In this document: positions 21,596 through 33,289 of the stretch, in pieces
How the letters are laid out: each line of letters opens with the position of its first letter
How positions within the stretch are numbered: position 1 is the stretch's first letter
NCBI GenBank assembly: GCA_033977485.1
Contig: CM066987.1
Location: 87,452,588-87,516,587 of the forward strand
DNA from: Hydrangea macrophylla
Lineage: Eukaryota; Streptophyta; Magnoliopsida; Cornales; Hydrangeaceae
Length of the DNA: 64,000 nucleotides
Direction of reading: 5' to 3'
Position numbers and translations under genes: made by a program
The notes under the pieces: model-generated
Told to the model about the DNA's origin: nothing
Seen by the model: the letters and a program-made list of their open reading frames with translations, nothing else
The model's database searches: none

Positions 21596-21651
21596 ATTTG
21601 TAGTCTATTATTAACATAATAACAGGTCCACAAAGAGCATGGTAAGAGATT

Positions 21652-22036
21652 GGGTAAATTATACTTTACACCCCTGTAATTTGGCTGTGATTTCATTTTG
21701 GTCCTTGTAGATTCAATTTTGTCAATTTGGTCCTTACAGTTTCAGTTTAGGTTCAATGCAGTTGATTTATGAAAATTTGCTCTAATTTTTTACAAAAATA
21801 GGTTATGTGATGCACACGTGAGGTATCATTAGGGGCATAATGGTACATGTATTTACAAAATTACACTTTACACACCTATACTGAACCCAAATCTATCAAA
21901 AATTGTAAGAAAAATTGATGAATGGACTATATTGAACATAAACTAAAACTACAAGGACCAAAATGACAAAATTGAAACTGCAGGAACTAAAATGAAATCA
22001 CACCCAAACTATAAGGGTATAAAATGTAATTTATCT
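21652..22036. mobile_element. Mutator-type MITE with long terminal inverted repeats
   Basis: The ends are inverted copies over roughly 110-130 bp (left GGGTAAATTATACTTTACACC; right about 21930-22036). Near-identical 9-bp flanks, TAAGAGATT (21643-21651) and TAAAAGATT (22037-22045), are the TSD length of Mutator-type elements. There is no coding capacity. Confidence 0.75.
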
Positions 22037-22045
22037 TAAAAGATT

Positions 22046-23522
22046 TCTTCTGCAAAATATAATTTGATGTAAACATGTTTTATTTCAAAATAAACAAAGC
22101 ATAAGAATAAGATGGATTCACCAAAATAACCTGGCTAGCCCATTTATATGTTCAACAAATGGATTGGATCATATGGTAAATGGGACATGTATTTTGCACT
22201 CAAGATTAAAGACCGAATAGAAAAAAATACAAAAATGGGCATAATGTCATATTGGTCCAACCCAAAAGGCCTTACTTATGTTATAGGGAGGCTTGACCTG
22301 GGTCCTTAAGGTTGGGTATCCTTGGATTAAAAGACAGCCCATTAACAACAAACTCCACAAGGACAAAAACCCAAGCCCATTTTTTAGCTACAGTTCATAA
22401 CATTAACATTTCACTCTTCAAGTCCATTTTACTCCTACCATCTGACCAAACTACCATTCTCTTCGTCAATTCCCAGAAAAATAGACCTAGCGAACTATCA
22501 TCTAACTCTCATGTACACTCGATCTCAATCTTCAACGTCTCCATACTGATTGACAATCTCAATCATCTACATCTCTCTTCGATTCATCATTCGCAATCAT
22601 AAAAATTGAGTTCATCATAAAAAATGAAGATCAATTTCATCTCAGAATGATGAAATCAAGTTCATCACTCTCAATCATAGATTGTGATTGCATAGAGATT
22701 CAACACCGACTCATTAACTGTTAGGAATCAATATCAAAATCTGATCATTGATTCATTCTCGTTCAACTGGTATCAAACTGATTTAATATAATCTAGTTCT
22801 TTGTGTTTTCAACCTAATGTTTCCAGCTTCACTGATTAGAGTAAAATTATATCTACATTAGCTTCATTCTCATGGATAATACTTACATTAATTGCAATCT
22901 AGACAAGTAACTAAACATAATCCAGTTTCAGTATGTAACTTGCTGAAAATTATTAATTCTCTATGCTTTTTTAATGAAAATTCTATAAATTTTTCCATCA
23001 ATTGGTTATATCTTAACTAAAATTACCCTCAGCTTCTACTTACATTGGTTATATGTTCAAAAATAATGTCATTGAATGTGTGGTGGTCTTGATATCTAAA
23101 TTATATATGTTAAGTGAAATTTCACTTAACAATAATGTATGCTAAGTGAAATTCATGTATTGCAATCCAAACAGGTCTTTATTGCAGATGTATCCAATCA
23201 ATTTTCAATTTTTCAGTTGCTGAAAATTATTAGGTTTTGGTGTTTAACTGAAATTAATTCAATATATCTTAATTGAAGCTATTCGTTGTGTGTATGTTCA
23301 TCAATTGATGATATCTTAAATTAAATACACTCAAGCTCTACTTGTATTGCTCATATGTTGACTGGAAATATCATTCACAATGTCTGGTGATCTAGATATT
23401 TGAGGTCTTATATGTTCAAAGAAATTTGACTTAGGATAGATGGAATAATAAGAGAAATTTTACTTAACATGCAATTTGTCTGCTAATGTTGCTGTTTGCT
23501 TCTTTTTTTTTTTTTTTTGTAG
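22046..23522. other. AT-rich stretch with no supported gene; possible leader of the MuDR-like locus
   Basis: No convincing gene. A CT-rich stretch at about 22380-22600 resembles a plant 5' leader, and the end is a strong splice acceptor (T run then TTGTAG, 23503-23522) just before transposase-like coding. The 96-codon frame 22312-22602 has no domain. A 22-bp perfect palindrome lies at 23109-23130. Confidence 0.4.
23109..23130. repeat. 22-bp perfect palindrome, half-site GTTAAGTGAAA
   Basis: GTTAAGTGAAA followed directly by its reverse complement. The motif AAGTGAAATT recurs in weaker form at 23144-23153, about 23452, about 25030, in the 27.0-27.6 kb array and near 50415, tying these segments together. 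Confidence 0.85.
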
Positions 23523-23796
23523 GCTACATTGAATATTATTATCTTGATTCTCTTTAAGTATGGAGAGTTTACAACTGTATTGGAAGTTTCTAATGAATCT
23601 AAGTATATGGATTTACTTGACTTTGTCTATTCGAGGTGGAGAAAAACTCAAGATACTCGTATTCAACTTTCTTACTCTATTCCCGAAAACTCTAAATGTA
23701 TGCTTGATAGTAATGATGACTTTATAAACATGCTTTCCCTAGCGTATTGCTTCAAAAGTGATCACATAGAAGTATGTGTCTTTGAAGATAGTACAA

Positions 23797-24101
23797 TGTA
23801 ATGACCCACATCCACATCTCGCAACAATATTGTCCGCTTTGAGCCTAAACACAAAGAACTTCCCAGGGGGTCACCCATCCCCGGTACTACTCTGGCAGTA
23901 ACACGCTTAATTGTGAAGCTCTTTCATGTTTAGCTCCCTCACAGTTTTAAAAGGCCTTGTTGCATATAGAGGGGCGATTAATCCTTATTAAACTAGTCCA
24001 GGAACTTTACCCCAAGTGATGTGGGACAAGCCCCCACACCCGACCTCACCTCATCCATCTTGGCCATCCTGCCTCAAGAGTATTGGCTCTTGGTCGTCAC
24101 A
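23797..24101 (-). mobile_element. Cassandra TRIM solo LTR (305 bp)
   Basis: On the minus strand it starts TGTGACGACC (24101) and ends GGGTCATTACA (23797), and its middle closely resembles plant 5S rRNA. Cassandra terminal-repeat retrotransposons in miniature are defined by 5S-like sequence in the LTR. Flanks TACAA (23792-23796) and TTCAA (24102-24106) match at four of five bases, as expected of an old TSD. No internal domain or second LTR is present, so it is a solo LTR. It sits inside the MuDR-like coding sequence. Confidence 0.9.
23862..23925 (-). ncRNA. 5S rRNA-like segment inside the Cassandra LTR
   Basis: On the minus strand, CTTCACAATTAAGCGTG, then AGAGTAGTACCGGGGATGGG and TGACCCCCTGGGAAGTTC align with the 3' two thirds of plant 5S rRNA, including the internal control region (box A near AATTAAGCGTG; box C near GGGGATGGGTGACC). 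Changes such as TTACTGCC in place of TTGGGCG show it is a derived copy, not a working rRNA gene. It may still resemble a Pol III promoter. Confidence 0.85.
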
Positions 24102-26080
24102 TTCAATCTCTTCGAAATGTGTAGTAGTTGATGCATACCATATTAATGAGGTGGAGAGTAATAATGATCAAAGGACTGAGACTGATCTCCTAGCAAAGTA
24201 TTGTCCTCACAGTGAGACAGTGTTTTTGGGTAGTAGTTGGTCTAAAGGGATATGTAGTGTTGATGATGTATTTGAAGGAGATGTTACAAAATTTCAAAAT
24301 GTGCTTAAAAAGTATTCTATTGAAGTTGGGTTCACATTCAACTAGCTAAAGAATGACAAAAAAAGAGTGACAACAGATTGTTCTTTGAGGGAATCAAAGG
24401 GCTTCTTGTGGAGAGTTCATGATACGTTACAGAGTGCCAATGGATACTTCTACATTAAAACATTGGAAAACAATCGTACCTGTTGTGCTGTCTTTCGTAC
24501 AAACAAGAATCCAAGAGTGACTTCCAACATGGTTGGGAGTCTTATCCTCGATAATCTACATGATGATTCATTGACACGACCAATTAATGTGAAGATGCAT
24601 ACCAAGAAAAAGTATGGGTTAGTAATTTCGTATAACACTGCATGGTATAGTGTTGAAAAAGCAAAGCAAGAGATCTATGGTGATCAAACATTGTCATTTG
24701 ATCAATTGTGATGGTATGTCAACAAAGTGAACAAGACAAATCCCAAAAGTCATCTGAAGTTTCATTATGATCATGACAGTAAGCACTTCAAAAGGATGTT
24801 TGTTGCATTTCACGGATGCATAGAAGGTTTTAAATTTTTGTCATCCAATGTTCTTTCTTGACGAGACATTCTTGAAAGCAAGGTATAAGGAAAACTTGCT
24901 ATATGCAACAGGAAAAGATGCCAATCAGCGTATGTGATTGTCTTTACATCACCATAGATTGATTATGTTAATTTTGTTAGGTTTTCTATTTCATAAATGT
25001 AACTCTATCTAAGAAAAATAAGTTAAAGTAAAATTTGACTTAACTTATCAAAACAGACAATTTTTTGATTCTGCAACCTGATCCCTTTGTCAAATTCATT
25101 CAATTTGACATACATTCTTAAATTTGTAAATCTTTAAAGACATGTTGTATGTGTTGTTTGTTGTAGAGTTGTTCCTCCTTGCAAATGCAGTTGTTACTTC
25201 CGAAAATGAGGATAATTGGATGTGGTTTGCAACCAATTGTGCAAAATTCTCGTCTTTGATCGTATATTCACCTTTATATCAGACCGACACCCTAGTTTGG
25301 TATATGCTATTGGAAGCATGTTTCTGGAATGCAAACATGCTTTTTGTTTACGACACTTGAAAATGAAATTGAAAGAGAAGCTCGGAGCAGTAAAGAAGGA
25401 ATTCCAAGTTAAGATGGTGCAACAGCTCTCAGAAGTTGCTTACACTCCAACGGAGACTACATTTCTGCATCACAGCTCCAAACTAAGAGATGAGGGTGGT
25501 GAAAGAGTAAAGAGGTTTTTGCTAATTTGCCGAACAAAAAGTGGATCAACGCTCACTTCAAGGGGCGGCAATACAGGAAAATGTACTCCAATGCAGCTGA
25601 GTCATTCAATGCCCAAATTATGGAGGCTCGACACCTTCTAATCACAGATATGGTAGACAAGATCAGATTACAACTAATGTAGCAAATGACAGAAAGAAGA
25701 AATAAAAGCACAAAATGGGCTACCACTTTCTACCCCGAGTTTCAAGACTTGTGGCAAAAGGCTGTGAAAGATTTCAAATCATGGCTAGTCAGGCAATCCT
25801 TTGAAAAGTTTATGAAGCTCACTCCCATCCATCAGTTCTTGTTAACCTCAAATTACACTCGTGCTCATGTTACCAATGGCAGTTGAATCGTTTCCCATAT
25901 TCACATGGTGCTAATAGTGGAAAAGATGTAAGAGACCACATGGAGAGCTACTTTCACGTGTGGAGTAACTGAAAGAGCTATGAACATCTTATCTAGCCTG
26001 TAGTCACAGCTACAACCACCACCACCACTATCCTATCAGTCCAATGCTAGATTCATCAATCGTCATTAGGTTTGCACCTA

Positions 26081-27030
26081 TCTGTAACTTTCTACTCTCT
26101 CTCCTATACACTTGTAATTTAAGCAGTGATACCTCATCATGACTCTTGTCATACTAGACTTTCTTGTCAATGAACTGCTTATAAAAGTTTCAGAAAGGCT
26201 TTTTCCTCAAGAGCTTTTTATGCGTTTCCTTCAGATTCAACTCTGCTATAAGAGATGAGGTACTAAAAAGCATTGACCTATACTGCAAATAATATTTTCC
26301 CATATATAATGCATTGCACTTCCTTTGTTCCTTTATAGGTTTTTTAGAAGGTAATTGACTCTTTTGCCTTCCTTGTTTTCTAGGATTGCTAGGATGACAT
26401 ACAAGATGAAGCCTCCATGGCTTCTAATCCAAATGATTTGTCCACCATACACTAACTAATTTACTTGGTGGACAAATCACCTATGAAGCCTTCAAAAGGT
26501 AGTATTTAAAACCCAAGAGTTTGAACAATCAAAGATGCTTGACATCAAAGATGAAGACTCCAAGTTTTAAATCCCACACACAACAATTATCAAACACATG
26601 GAGTGCAAAACACAAGGTTACATAATATTCCATATAAAATATATAATGTAGGATTAAAGTCTAAGTTTTGACAATCAAAGATGCAAGGTAAATAAGATGA
26701 AGCCCCTAGTTTTGAATCCTACACAAATGAACCCTAGAAATGCTACAACATTAAATCCATGCTAGAGACTGAGTGATGGATTAGATCTCAAACAATGCCA
26801 ATCGATTGCAAACTTTGGCAATCGATAGGGTTACAACTAATGGCAATGGATTGTATAAACGTCCAATCAATTGGGTCCAGGTAAATGGCAATCGATTGGG
26901 AAAAAGTCCAATTGATTGGAACTTCGTCTTCCCCAGTGAGATGACAGTCTAGAATTGCTTTTGCTTTTTTTTTTTTAGGACTGCTGGGAGTTAACTGACT
27001 GTTAGCTTTTCCTGCAACAACATATATTGT
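26081..27030. other. Non-coding stretch; degenerate CAATCGATTG cluster at 26799-26926
   Basis: No gene seen. The sequence is AT-rich. At 26799-26926 there are about six intact or mutated copies of CAATCGATTG (CAATCGATTG, CAATCGATAG, CAATGGATTG, CAATCAATTG, CAATTGATTG), followed by an AACTTCGTCTTCCCCAGTGA stretch resembling the reverse of GAAGAAGACGAAG near the second array in the young Tekay LTR. It is probably an old remnant of such an LTR; its limits are unclear. Confidence 0.5.
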
Positions 27031-27696
27031 ATCATGTAAGTAATAACTAATAAATGAAATTTCTCTAAATACTAATCTATGAAAATCTTGTTGAATTCAA
27101 TGGTTACACCAACAATCAATTATATTATGTATCTTACACCATAACAAAACTAAAAATAATAATCATCCCAATACATATGTTACAGACTACAGAAGATTGT
27201 CCACAAATGATAATTAGTGAAATTCCTCTAAAAATTAATATTCTATCACTTTTTAGTACTACAATTTTCCATTACATTTTGTGTATCATAAACACTAAAA
27301 TAACTAACATTGTTTAACATCACCTCAAACGCTTATGTTTCAAGATAAAGCCTAGTTTCAAGACTAGCAATGATAACTGAAACTTCTCTTTAGATTATTA
27401 CTCTATGAATTTCCATCTACATACCAATGTGATAAAATTTTCAGGGTTTTTAAAAAATCATATACATTATGTATAGCATTAAAGTTGAAGATAATTAGCA
27501 TACTCTATAATCAGCTCAAAGTTTAGGTTATAGGATAGAGCATACTTTGAACAGTAACAATGATAAGTGAAATTTCTCTTAATAAGTAAGTTGTAAAACA
27601 GATTCTACGTTATACAACACTGAGTTCATAGTTATTCAATGTCATTCATAGTTATTCTACATTATTTAGACTGAAGAATGACAAAATCAATGCTCA
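27031..27696. repeat. Degenerate tandem repeat, period about 160-190 bp, four units
   Basis: A landmark (A)ATGATAA.TGAAATTTCTCT recurs near 27045, 27208, 27370 and 27560, followed each time by AT-rich text with TCTA(T/C) and TTAGCAT-type phrases. A further similar segment lies beyond the large nested element at 50371-50500. The repeat is old and too diverged for exact unit limits by eye. It may belong to the non-coding end of the MuDR-like element. Confidence 0.5.
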
Positions 27697-27701
27697 ATAG
27701 T

Positions 27702-29861
27702 TGTTATGCCCTAGAACAACAAAAATAGATAAACTTAATTTTCCTTTTTGGGTCCATCGGGAATGACTGGTGAAGTCATTGAATTGTCCACACCATGCAA
27801 TTCTAAATAGAAAAGTAAGAGACAATAATAACCACTGAACTCACTGGTCATAATAGAACTTACTAGCTATTACATCAGAGTGTTTAACCATATTATACAA
27901 GAGTCTGGAGGCAACATATGCCTTTGTACAAAACATAATAGTAAAGTCGATAACTGACTTAGAACTAATATCTATTCTCGTCTTCAACTAGCGTACACTT
28001 AATCGTCAGCGTAATAGTCCTACGCATCATCTCCAATCTCCATAGGTCCAACCTTGGCATGGCCTTGGCTCGGGTAATAGCCATCCTCATGGCCTCATGG
28101 TAAGGTTCGTCTTCTACATTGTAAGCAACATGACATTCTGGACGAGGAATGTCTAGGCATAAAACGCCATCAGCGTGTTGAAAGTTGAGTGAGTAGAAAG
28201 TAAAATAGTATCATAAGCATAATGTAAATGTCAGTTATGCAGGATGTAAATAAAGTTCTACTAATAATATCTTTCTCCTTATTCCAATCCCTAAATCGGT
28301 TACGCATGCCTTGTCATACGAAGACTAACAATAGTACCCTTGATTGAAGGAAAAATTCCGTCCACCGCTTTTAAGGACATAATTGCCACACTACGTATTA
28401 TGGACATCACGTCAGTCCATCCCCTGCTTTTAAGGGCATAACTACACACTGCATATCAAGGATATAATGTTTGAATAATAGTTTATCAATATATTGCCAT
28501 GACTTAGCGACGTCTTCCAATGATCCCCGCCCAATACTTTTAAGGACATAGCTGCCCACTGCTTTTGAGGACCTCATGGATCATCTGGCTATCTTAGGAC
28601 TAATTGGTCCTGCCCACCACTTTTAAGGACATAACCGCCCACCGCTTTTAAGAACCTATGACCAAGTGTTCGCTCACCTACAATTCCTAGAACTTATCAA
28701 ACCTACCTCAGTTCCAAACTAACATCGACACATGACAATTCCCATTGTGGCCTAACTACTCTGATTAAAATGAAACGGATATCAAACTGATTCCTGACTA
28801 CCACGTCACATCACTTTACGAATGTTCTCACCTTTTTCATAATGATATCTCATTATCACGTCGTAGTATACTTTATTCAATCAACATCGCATAAGGAAGG
28901 TACAAAACGATAATTAAGTAACTAAGTAGTTCACATCATTTATAAACAAGGCTATTCCAAATCTGTAAGTACCAACTGATTGAAGTCAATTTTAATTGAT
29001 CGGGAAGAGTTGGGTTTAATCGATTGAAACATCTTTAATCAATTGAGAAGAGTTAAGTTCAATTGATTGAAACATCTTCAATAGATTGTGGGAATAGCAC
29101 ATTCAATCAATTGAATCAAGTTCAAGCGACTGAAGTTGTATTTTCCAGGCAATGATGCCCAGAACCTCTGGGGTGCTTTGGGGTTCATTTTTCCAAATCC
29201 AAAACTCGTAAAAACACTAAACTTAGCGATTGAGTGAGTTTAGAACTCACCAAAGCATAAGGAGTGTGATTGGGTTAAGCTTTTGAGCTTGAAGCTCCAA
29301 TAGCTTCTCTCTCTTTCTCCTCTACTTCCTTCCCTGTCCTCTTCTTCTCTTTCCCTCTCTTCTGTCCTTCTTCTTCTCCTTCTTTGTCTACGTCTTTCGC
29401 TCTCACTCTCACTCTCTCTCACTCTCTCTCACAAAATATATAGTGTATATGTGTGGATAATATCTCTCTCTCTAACCTCTCTCTAAACTCCCAAGTACAC
29501 CAACGCACACGAGCACAACATATATATAAGGGGTGGAAGGGGTATAGGTGGCAGTCTATGTGCAAACTTGGGGATAAAGATCTTAACATGTTTGATTGAT
29601 TGAAACAAGTTTGATCAATTAAGAACAGATCGGTCAGGGTTCAATCAATTGATAGAGGTTCAATCGATTGGGAAAAGGTCCATGTTATGGTTTCAGGTCG
29701 GCAAGGTTTCAAGAGATTGAAAAGGGTTCAATCGATTGAAACAGCACAACTTCAATTGATTGAGAAAGTTCGATTGATTAAGAACAAGATTACAAGAATA
29801 GTAAGGGTAGTCATGTAGAATCTCATTTATTTATATACATACAAAAATATAAGGTATTACA
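27702..29861 (-). mobile_element. 3' LTR of the minus-strand Tekay-type element (2160 bp)
   Basis: On minus it starts TGTAATACC (29861) and ends GGGCATAACA (27702). It shows the Tekay plan: palindrome cluster 1 (29772-29590), TATA box (CTTATATATA, near 29531), CT/GA leader, GTGAGTTCTAAACTCAC hairpin (29235-29251), palindrome cluster 2 (29130-28973), and a CTTTTAAGGACATA-type array (28660-28362). Many CAATCGATTG copies have decayed at the central CG to CAATTGATTG or CAATCAATTG. Confidence 0.85.
28362..28660. repeat. CTTTTAAGGACATA repeat, five copies
   Basis: CTTTTAAGGACATA and close variants occur at about 28366, 28426, 28530, 28615 and 28645, most preceded by a CCACCG-type word. It is the reverse-complement equivalent of the TATGTTCTTAAAAG array in the young Tekay LTR. 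Confidence 0.8.
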
Positions 29862-29938
29862 TCATCAACCACTTATAAAAAGATTTCGTCCTCGAAATCT
29901 AAAGTAGTGTGGTTATAATAGAAATGGAAACTTCTCAA
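29862..29938 (-). pseudogene. End of Tekay integrase frame and pre-LTR segment, truncated
   Basis: On minus this reads GAGAAGTTTCCATTTCTATT, then TTTCGAGGACGAAATCTTTT up to the LTR start. It matches the last codons (EKFPFLF) and pre-LTR segment of the young Tekay element. The match stops at about 29938, where Tat-type sequence begins on the plus strand. Confidence 0.75.
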
Positions 29939-32112
29939 TCACTCCCAAGAATAAAATCAATGAAAGTATGACTAATTCTGCCTACTTGAATGCGCTTAAT
30001 GAATGTGATGAATGTGATAATCATGAAATACCGAGTGAATTGCAAAAACTAATTGAAAAAGAAAAAGAATCTGCATGTAAAATCATTGAGGACACTCTAA
30101 CAATTAATCTGGGAAGTGAAGATAATCCTCAAAATGTTTTTATTGGCTCTACACTTAGCAATGAAGAAATCAAAGAATTAATCAATCTATTAAATGAATT
30201 CAAAGATGTTTTTGCATGGTCTTATAGTGATATGCCAGGTATTGATCTAGAGTTAGTCCAACTTCATATTCCCATCTTCCCTAATTCAAAACTAATAAAA
30301 CAAAAATTAAGGAAAATGATGCCTGAATGGGCACTTAAAGTAAAAGATGAAGTTGAAAAGCAGTGAAAAACTGGATTCTTGATGGTCACCGAGTACCCCG
30401 AGTGAATTGCCAACATTGTGCCAGTTCCAAAAAAGGATGGTCATTTTAGGGTATATGTTGACTTTTGAGATTAACAAAGCAAGCCCTAAAGACGATTTCC
30501 ATTTGCCTCATATCGATGTTTTAATCGATAACACTGCAGGGCATGAACTCTTATCCTTCATGGATGGGTTCTTAGGCTATAATCAGATTCTTATGGCACC
30601 CGAGGATAAGGAGAAAACCACCTTCATCACACCTTGGGGAATATATTGCTATAGGGTAATGTCGTTCGATCTCAAGAATGTAGGGGCAACATATCAGCGG
30701 GCCGCCACCACATTATTGCACAATATGATTCACAAGGAGGTTGAGGTATACGTGGATGATATGATCGTGAAGTCTAAAGAGAGGAAAGGACACTTGGAGG
30801 CATTAAGAAAGTTCTTCGAGAGGTTGAGGGAGTTCAGAATGAGGCTAAATCCTCAAAAGTACACCTTCGGAGTTACTATTGGGAAGTTGTTAGGGTTTCT
30901 CATCACCCAGAGGGGAATAGAGGTGGACCCAACCAAAATAAAAGCCATAGTTAAAATGCAGCTGTCGAAGAATGAGAAAAAGTTGAGGGGGTCCTGGGTA
31001 GAATACAGTTCATTAGCTGTTTCATCTCAAAGCTCACCCTAACATGCGACCTATTGTTCAGATTACTTAGGAAAGGGGAGAAGTTTGAATAGGATACCCT
31101 ATGTCAAAAGGCCTTCGATAAAATCAAAACCTACCTATCTTATCACCACCCTCGCCTGGAAGGCCTCTGTTGTTATACCTTTCTGTGTTCGAAGACTTGA
31201 TGGGGTGTATGTTGGCCCAAAAAGGAGAAGAAGGGCATGTAGAAAAGGCCATTTATTAACTGAGCAAGAGGATGACTGGATACGAGCTGAAATATTCGCC
31301 TTTAGAGAAAGCCTGTTGGGATTTGGTCTGGTGCACCCATCTCCTTAAGCACTACATGTTAGCCTTCCCCGTAACCCTAATATCCCGAATGGACCCACTT
31401 AAATACCTGTTTGAAAAACCCATTCTGACCAGTAGGATCTCCCGATGGACCATGATGCTGGCTGAGTTTGATATCAAATATGTTACTGCCAAATCCATGA
31501 AAGAAAGAGCTATCGCTGAATACCTGGCCGACTTTGCGATAAAATCAGAAGAAAAGGGTGAGTTTCGGTTCCCAGACGAATGGGTGATGGGGATAGAGGA
31601 GAAATTGTGGAGAATGTATTTTGACAGAGCAGCCAACCAATTAGGCTATGAGGTTGGAATTATCCTTATAGCGCCTAATGGAACACCTACCCCATTAGCC
31701 ATCAAGCTTAAGTACAACTCAACTAATAACACGGTGGAGTACAACGCATGCATAGTTAGGATGGAAGCAGCATTGGCCTTAAAGGTTGAGAGGGTCGACG
31801 TCTTCGGAGATTCTAATTTAATTATATCCCAAGTGCGAGATGATTAGAGGATAAAGCATGAGAAGTTAAGACCTTACCACGACTATCTGTAGAGCTTAAA
31901 AGTGCAGTTTAAGAAGATATCATTCTACTACCTTCCCCATGAAGAGAATCAACTAGCCGACTCCTTAGTAACCCTAGCCTCGATGCTACAAATCCCCTCG
32001 GGAGTCACCATGATCCCACTATCCATAGAAGTATGGAACCAACCTTCGTTTGAGATGGTTGCGCCTCTAGAAGATGAAGAAGAAGTGCCCTGGTATGAGG
32101 ATGTTTGGAATA
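29939..32112 (+). pseudogene. Tat/Ogre pol: RT, RNase H and second RNase H, frameshifted
   Basis: In order across frames: pre-RT region (FKDVFAWSYSDMPGID, about 30200-30245); RT (PVPKKDGHFRVYV, ASPKDDFHLPHIDVL, YCYRVMSFDLKN, catalytic YVDDMIVKSK 30749-30778, then LRLNPQKYTFG-like text); RNase H I (YSPLEKACWDLVW, LISRMDPLKYLFEKP, 31290-31420); and an archaeal-like RNase H II (MYFDRAANQLGYEVGI, NNTVEYNACI, VFGDSNLIISQV, 31615-31838). The usual DG of the second RNase H is DR here. Stops at 30364, 30402, 30454 and 31846 and a frameshift near 30455 disable it. A SIRE element interrupts the frame at 32112. Confidence 0.9.
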
Positions 32113-33235
32113 TGTTAGCCCCAAGGTCTTATTCCATAATTTTGATGATTAACAAACTATCAAGTTGCATGTTCTAATGATCTTAAATTACTTAAGTATG
32201 CAGAAAGAAAATCATAGTTCCTGAATGTCCACTTGATTATAAACAAAGGATTCAAGCTTGATGAAGAATTATAAGTTGAAGATCTTGTTTCCAATCATTA
32301 TCTAGGACTCTATGTAAAGCAATGTATCTATGTGAACATCACTCTTGAGGGCTCAATTAATTTCAAAAAGGAACTAACCTTTTAAACCCAACAAACCTTT
32401 TAGAATTGCCTAAAAGCAGTCGACTGCCCTTTCGATTCAGTCGACTGAGGCATTAGTCGACTGATCAGTCGACGAGGTTGAACAGACATGTTATCAAACT
32501 GCAAACCAGTCGACTTCCCTCCCGACGCAGTCGACTGAGCCAATTGTATTTCTAATTAGTTTTGAACCTCAGTTTACTGTCCTGCGTAATCCAGTCGACT
32601 GAGCAACTGCGAAGAACACAGTAACGGCTAGTTAACTTCATTAATGAAGCATTTAATGCTCCCAACCACTTCCAACAGTTGAATTTATTAGGGAAGCTAT
32701 AAATACATGTATTTGAACTTCATTAATACCTCTTGATCAATCTAATTGAACTAAATTTTTAACATCTTGATTTATTGAGCCCTAGTTTGGTGAGATCATA
32801 AATACCATTGCTCTAGTCTTAAATTGTACATCTTGAGAGCATTCATTGTGAGCCTAAATCTATATCTATCTACTCTATTGAGAGAGTTTCTTTTCTTGTA
32901 ACAAATTCCATTCAAAAGAAGTTTGTATTGAGGGTTGATGTAATCCTTGTCCAAGTGAAGAGGTTGTTCTTCAAGTGAAGAGATTGTAAGGGTTTGATCT
33001 TCACCAAAAGAAGATTGAGATAGTGAAATCCTCAAGAGGTGTTCTTGAGGGGTGGAAGTAGGCCGCGAGGTGTGATTGCCGAACCACTTGAAAAATTGGT
33101 TTGCTTGTATCTCTTCCCTTATCTCTTTACATTTGCATTTGAGTTTTTGTTTAATTTGTTATTAAACACTAAAAGTTTTAATTTCCACTAAAACCTTATT
33201 CACCCCCCTCTAAGGTTTCAATATTTGGGCCAACA
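32113..33235 (+). mobile_element. SIRE 5' LTR (1123 bp)
   Basis: It starts TGTTAGCCCC and ends GGGCCAACA. It has a CAGTCGACTG cluster (32417-32601), a possible TATA box (GCTATAAATAC, about 32696) and a leader. The cluster sits about 100 bp upstream of the TATA box. Confidence 0.92.
32417..32601. repeat. CAGTCGACTG palindrome cluster in the SIRE 5' LTR
   Basis: Seven or more copies, intact or with one or two changes, start at 32417, 32438, 32454, 32466, 32507, 32528 and 32592. Two pairs have an identical 11-bp spacer length (32417/32438 and 32507/32528). The 3' LTR keeps the cluster at 40718-40902, and a third one lies outside the LTR at 38068-38285. Confidence 0.92.
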
Positions 33236-33237
33236 AT

Positions 33238-33254
33238 TGGTATCAAAGCTTCAG
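33238..33254 (+). other. SIRE primer-binding site
   Basis: TGGTATCAAAGCTTCAG begins two bases after the LTR end. It is the initiator tRNA-Met type site with a G-to-A change in the core (TATCAAAGC for TATCAGAGC), a form common in SIRE elements. Confidence 0.85.
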
Positions 33255-33289
33255 CTTAAATATTTCCACATATTTGAGTTAACGATCAA

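Larger units (their letters stand above)
23523..26080 (+). pseudogene. MuDR-like (MULE) transposase, decayed and interrupted
   Basis: Coding pieces in several frames follow a MuDR transposase in order. After a splice acceptor at 23522: an N-terminal region (LEVSNESKYMDLLDFVYSRW, 23583-23640); then, beyond a Cassandra LTR, the DNA-binding domain (DVFEGDVTKFQNVLKKYSIE, about 24265-24335; WRVHDTL..NGYFYIKTLENN, 24412-24475); the DDE core (FFLDETFLKARYKENLL, about 24855-24905); an intron-like gap from GTATGT at 24929 to TTGTAG near 25165; then ISDRHP, HAFCLRHLKMKLKEK and NAAESFNAQIMEAR; and a SWIM-like cysteine/histidine patch near 25865-25910. Stops and frameshifts are frequent. The product would have bound TIRs and cut DNA; this copy cannot. 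Confidence 0.85.

Noticed and set aside
22312..22602. 96-codon host gene candidate
   Set aside because: No domain and AT-rich, CT-biased composition; more like leader or intergenic sequence.
23862..23925. Functional 5S rRNA gene
   Set aside because: Only part of 5S is present, with several changes, and it sits inside Cassandra LTR sequence.
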